Below are positions 61,588 through 64,000 of a stretch of DNA of 64,000 nucleotides, in pieces. Position 1 is the first letter of the stretch. Each line of letters starts with the position of its first letter. Where the stretch lies: NCBI RefSeq assembly GCF_018131015.1, contig NZ_JAFCJJ010000006.1, forward strand, positions 210,440-274,439. Direction: 5' to 3'. This DNA is from Bradyrhizobium diazoefficiens. Lineage in GTDB: Bacteria; Pseudomonadota; Alphaproteobacteria; Rhizobiales; Xanthobacteraceae. A program made the translations under genes and the position numbers. The notes beneath the pieces are model-generated. The model was not told the DNA's origin. It did not search any database and saw only the letters and a list, made by a program, of their open reading frames with translations.

Positions 61588-62397
61588 TCAGGCCGCCTGG
61601 GGCTGGGGCGCGTTGATATCCTTCCAGCACTCGTCGCTCTTGTGGACGGCGAGGAAGTTCAGGCCGAGAGCCAGGAACTGGTAGCCGTTGTCCAGCAGCC
61701 ACTGCTCGAGCACCCGGTTGTCCGTCTTGATCTTTTCGATCAGCAGGATCGGGCGATACTTCCTGATGGTCTCCTGGGCGCCCGCGAGGGCCTCCATCTC
61801 CATGCCCTCGATATCGATCTTGATGAAGTCGACCCGGGGCAGAGTGAGCTCGTCCAGCGTCATCTTGCGGACGGCGACGGTCCTGTCGGTGTAGTCGATC
61901 GGCTGACCGATGAATTCGTTCTTCGGGCCCTGCCGCAGTTCCAGGCTGCCGAAGCTGGACGGCATGAAATAGTTCGGGTTCGGAATGCGCATCGAACCGG
62001 ATTCGTTAGAAACGGCCGCATGCACCGCGATCGCGTTGAAGCAGTTGTTGATGGCGATGTTGCCGGCCAGCGCGTAGTAGATGCGCTCCTGGGCTTCGAT
62101 CGCGACCACCGAGCCCCAGCCCGTCATTGCCGAAGCCCATTCGATCGTGTGCACGCCGATATTGGCGCCGCAGTCGATCGCAATCACCCCGTCGCCGTAA
62201 TATTTGCGACGCAAGTCCAGCAATTCGAGCGCGACATTGACTTCCATCGGATCGAAAGCAGCCGCTTCGAGTATCTGATGCCCCACGCCGTAGCCGCGGT
62301 CGGGAGCGACCATGCGGTAGTCGAAGCGATTGACGATCATCGTTCCATGCTTGGACGATGCCATGACAAAAGCCAGCTTTTGTCCCGCGATAGGCAT
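61588..62397 (-). CDS. FkbM family SAM-dependent methyltransferase
   Basis: 269 residues. Motif I is VIAIDCGANIGVHTIEWASA (about 71-90), followed by the acidic loop AIEAQERIYYALAGNI and the FkbM-typical VDFIKIDIEGMEMEALAGAQ (about 187-206). Methylates an oxygen of a sugar or polyketide in known members; the substrate is unknown. ATG 62397 has AAGGAG upstream. The gene stands alone on this strand, with a terminator after it; no polysaccharide cluster is adjacent. Confidence 0.85.
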   Translation of the reverse strand: MPIAGQKLAFVMASSKHGTMIVNRFDYRMVAPDRGYGVGHQILEAAAFDPMEVNVALELLDLRRKYYGDGVIAIDCGANIGVHTIEWASAMTGWGSVVAIEAQERIYYALAGNIAINNCFNAIAVHAAVSNESGSMRIPNPNYFMPSSFGSLELRQGPKNEFIGQPIDYTDRTVAVRKMTLDELTLPRVDFIKIDIEGMEMEALAGAQETIRKYRPILLIEKIKTDNRVLEQWLLDNGYQFLALGLNFLAVHKSDECWKDINAPQPQAA

Positions 62398-62613
62398 GCA
62401 GAATCTCCTTCTAAGATCGATGCACTATCCCAATGGCGGCTTACGCGGGGCTTGTGCCTCAACGCCGGGTGCCCGTAGGCGGGCTATTTGGATCGATCCC
62501 CGGTCCCCCGGTAACTTCGGGCCACCGCCCCATTCGCGCATGAGCACCACGCGGCGTTCCGCTGAACCTTTTGCGCGGTCGGCCGTTCTATGTGCCAACG
62601 GAGGACGGCGACA

Positions 62614-62829
62614 ATGTTATTTGATTTGCGGGCTGTGGTGATCGCGGCGAGTTTCATCCTGGCATCCATCGCGGTGGCAGCGGCCGAGAGCGCACAGGAC
62701 CAGCCTGCGAAGGTTGCAGCTAGCACGACCGATGCTACCAGCGAGACGCGCCCGATTCGCGTCGTCCTCCCGGCTCCCTGGGAGCCCGCCCCGGCCTCGT
62801 CCGGCACGCGGACCGTCGTGCAGCGATAG
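62614..62829 (+). CDS. Small secreted protein, 71 aa
   Basis: Signal-peptide-like N-terminus (MLFDLRAVVIAASFILASIA, then AAAESAQ) and a short Ser/Thr/Ala/Pro-rich mature part (RPIRVVLPAPWEPAPASSG). GGAGGA lies nine or so bases before ATG 62614. It is probably exported; no family recognised. Confidence 0.6.
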   Translation: MLFDLRAVVIAASFILASIAVAAAESAQDQPAKVAASTTDATSETRPIRVVLPAPWEPAPASSGTRTVVQR

Positions 62830-62977
62830 GCCTTGCCAGCCAGGCCGAACATTCAGCCGCCCGCATCTGTCTCTCGCCATAATTTCTCCCTCGCACGCGC
62901 GTTGTGTTGGGCAGCGGCGACACCTATCCTCCCGTCGATATCGGACTGCCGCACTCATTCTGTTGACGCAAGACCGG

Positions 62978-63910
62978 ATGGAGAGCGCATCGGTGCCAGA
63001 GACCAACGACCCCAAGCCGGATGGACCGCGCGCCGATGGCGAGCTGACGCGGGCTTATGAGCGGATCAAGAGCGCCGAGGAGGACCTTGCGCGCCTGGAC
63101 CGGCTGGTTTCCGGAATGGAACATGGCAGCGAAGGCCCGACAGCCTCGCAAGCGGCGGACAGCGTCCCCAAGGAAGAGACACCGTCACCGCAGAGCGACG
63201 TTCGCCAGGAACCCCACAAGGAAGGTCCGAAAGAAATCCAGGCCGAGAGCCCGAAACGGAATCGGCCGGTGCTGTGGGCCGTGGCTGGGCTTCTGCTGGC
63301 GACAGGCCTTCTCAGTGCCGCCTTCGCTTCGCATTATCGCGAGGAGGTCAGAGCCATCATTGCGCGGTGGGCTCCGCTCCCCGGCGTATCTCCGCAAGCC
63401 TCCGAGGCTCGCGCTCCCGCCCCTCCGCCAGCGGTCCTGCTCGCTGCCGCCGACGGGCCGGTGGCCGTGCCCGCGCCGGTCGAGAAGAACGCCGAGGGCA
63501 ATCCGGCGACCGGTACCACGCCGCCCGATCGAGCCTCCGCCGAATTGGCGCCGTCGCTCAAAACCATCACCGACCAGCTCGCAAGCATCAACGACCAGCT
63601 CGAGCAACTGAAGAGCCGTCACGAGCAGACGCTTCGCGAGCAGGCCGACACCATTTTGCAGCTCAAGGCGGCGCAGGAGAAGGATGCCAGCGAGAACGCC
63701 CGCCTCGCCGCGCAGGTGCAGGCGCTGCAGACGCAGCTCACCGCGCAATCCGCAGCCACGAAACCCGCAATCCGCAGCGTGGTCAGGGAGACCGAGCCGG
63801 CCGCGCGGCCGCACGTCCAGGCGACCGCACCGCCCCGGCGGCCCCCGCCTCCGCGAGGACGCTGGATGCCGCCGCCCTACATGATGGATCCCTACGATCC
63901 GGATTGGTGA
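62978..63910 (+). CDS. Hypothetical single-span membrane protein with coiled coil
   Basis: 310 residues from ATG 62978. Cytoplasmic N-terminus with a helical segment (ELTRAYERIKSAEEDLARLD), a membrane helix at about 90-112 (VLWAVAGLLLATGLLSAAF), a Pro/Ala-rich linker, a periplasmic coiled coil (about 190-265; TITDQLASINDQLEQLKSRH, LKAAQEKDASENARLAAQVQ) and a Pro-rich tail ending MMDPYDPDW. Proteins with this layout are multi-copy in Bradyrhizobium by my recollection; the function is unknown. Confidence 0.7.
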   Translation: MESASVPETNDPKPDGPRADGELTRAYERIKSAEEDLARLDRLVSGMEHGSEGPTASQAADSVPKEETPSPQSDVRQEPHKEGPKEIQAESPKRNRPVLWAVAGLLLATGLLSAAFASHYREEVRAIIARWAPLPGVSPQASEARAPAPPPAVLLAAADGPVAVPAPVEKNAEGNPATGTTPPDRASAELAPSLKTITDQLASINDQLEQLKSRHEQTLREQADTILQLKAAQEKDASENARLAAQVQALQTQLTAQSAATKPAIRSVVRETEPAARPHVQATAPPRRPPPPRGRWMPPPYMMDPYDPDW

Positions 63911-63937
63911 GACGAGGTGATCCCTAGAGCATGTTGT

Positions 63938-63952
63938 TTTTGTTCGGAATCG
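63938..63952 (+). repeat. Short inverted repeat at the window's right edge
   Basis: The region 63936-63955 has GGAATC and GATTCC arms two bases apart (GGAATC-GG-GATTCC), followed by sequence with no gene to the end of the window. It could be the flank of an insertion sequence beyond the edge; there is not enough sequence to decide. Confidence 0.3.
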
Positions 63953-64000
63953 GGATTCCCCCATCGGCTGGTTTCTGATTCAAGCATCCTGCTGGGAGCG

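Overview
The window looks like chromosomal DNA of a Bradyrhizobium or close relative (Alphaproteobacteria, Hyphomicrobiales). This is inferred from high GC with strongly GC3-biased codons and from family content: DUF1236, BA14K, DUF2155 and NDUFA12 proteins, an NrdJ-type ribonucleotide reductase, a FixG/CcoG homologue, a large acidic/Arg-rich alphaproteobacterial RNase E, and the order aroQ-accB-accC...aat-DUF2155...NDUFA12. It is mostly core chromosome with one small accessory patch. No rRNA, tRNA, CRISPR array or intact insertion sequence was recognised.

Layout. 1-11 kb: a peroxiredoxin cut by the window edge, an M23 cell-wall peptidase, an orphan LivK-type binding protein, a DMT transporter, a beta-hydroxyacid dehydrogenase-type oxidoreductase, prfB with its programmed +1 frameshift, a PBP1A-type peptidoglycan synthase and an AmiC-type amidase. 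11-23 kb: a 720-bp leader and RNase E with a His/Asp-rich insert, a DadA-like oxidoreductase, an XRE regulator divergent from an SDR-type gene with two operator-like direct repeats between them, dctA, bioY, an aminotransferase, a BepA-like M48/TPR protease and a DsbA-like protein. 23-36 kb: a DUF1236 protein, aroQ-accB-accC, a three-gene two-component cassette, aat, DUF2155, an esterase, a GlxA-type regulator divergent from a DJ-1 enzyme around a perfect 10-bp inverted repeat, and NDUFA12. 36-45.7 kb: a BA14K protein, a response regulator plus hybrid kinase pair, a second DMT transporter, a long highly structured leader and nrdJ.

45.8-49.0 kb is the accessory patch: an AT-richer pentapeptide-like membrane protein, a palindromic repeat, two small genes and a MazEF-type toxin-antitoxin pair. 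49.2-52.2 kb holds a tight operon of an ATP-grasp-like protein with a FetAB-type ABC exporter, then an orphan ParB-N protein. 52.3-59.4 kb holds a fatty-acid desaturase, an acyl-CoA dehydrogenase, and a probable low-oxygen or nitric-oxide unit: a polytopic COX1/NnrS-like protein, DUF2249, DUF59 and CcoG, divergent from a Crp/Fnr regulator, with a TTGCG-N4-CGCAA dyad between them. 59.5-64 kb holds a two-subunit TPP decarboxylase with a cyclase-family hydrolase, an FkbM methyltransferase and two small or low-complexity envelope proteins.

The best candidates for something little described are the structured RNA before nrdJ (with two mutually exclusive 8-bp helices), the ATP-grasp/FetAB operon, the CcoG/DUF2249 operon with its Crp/Fnr-type dyad, and the His/Asp-rich insert in RNase E.
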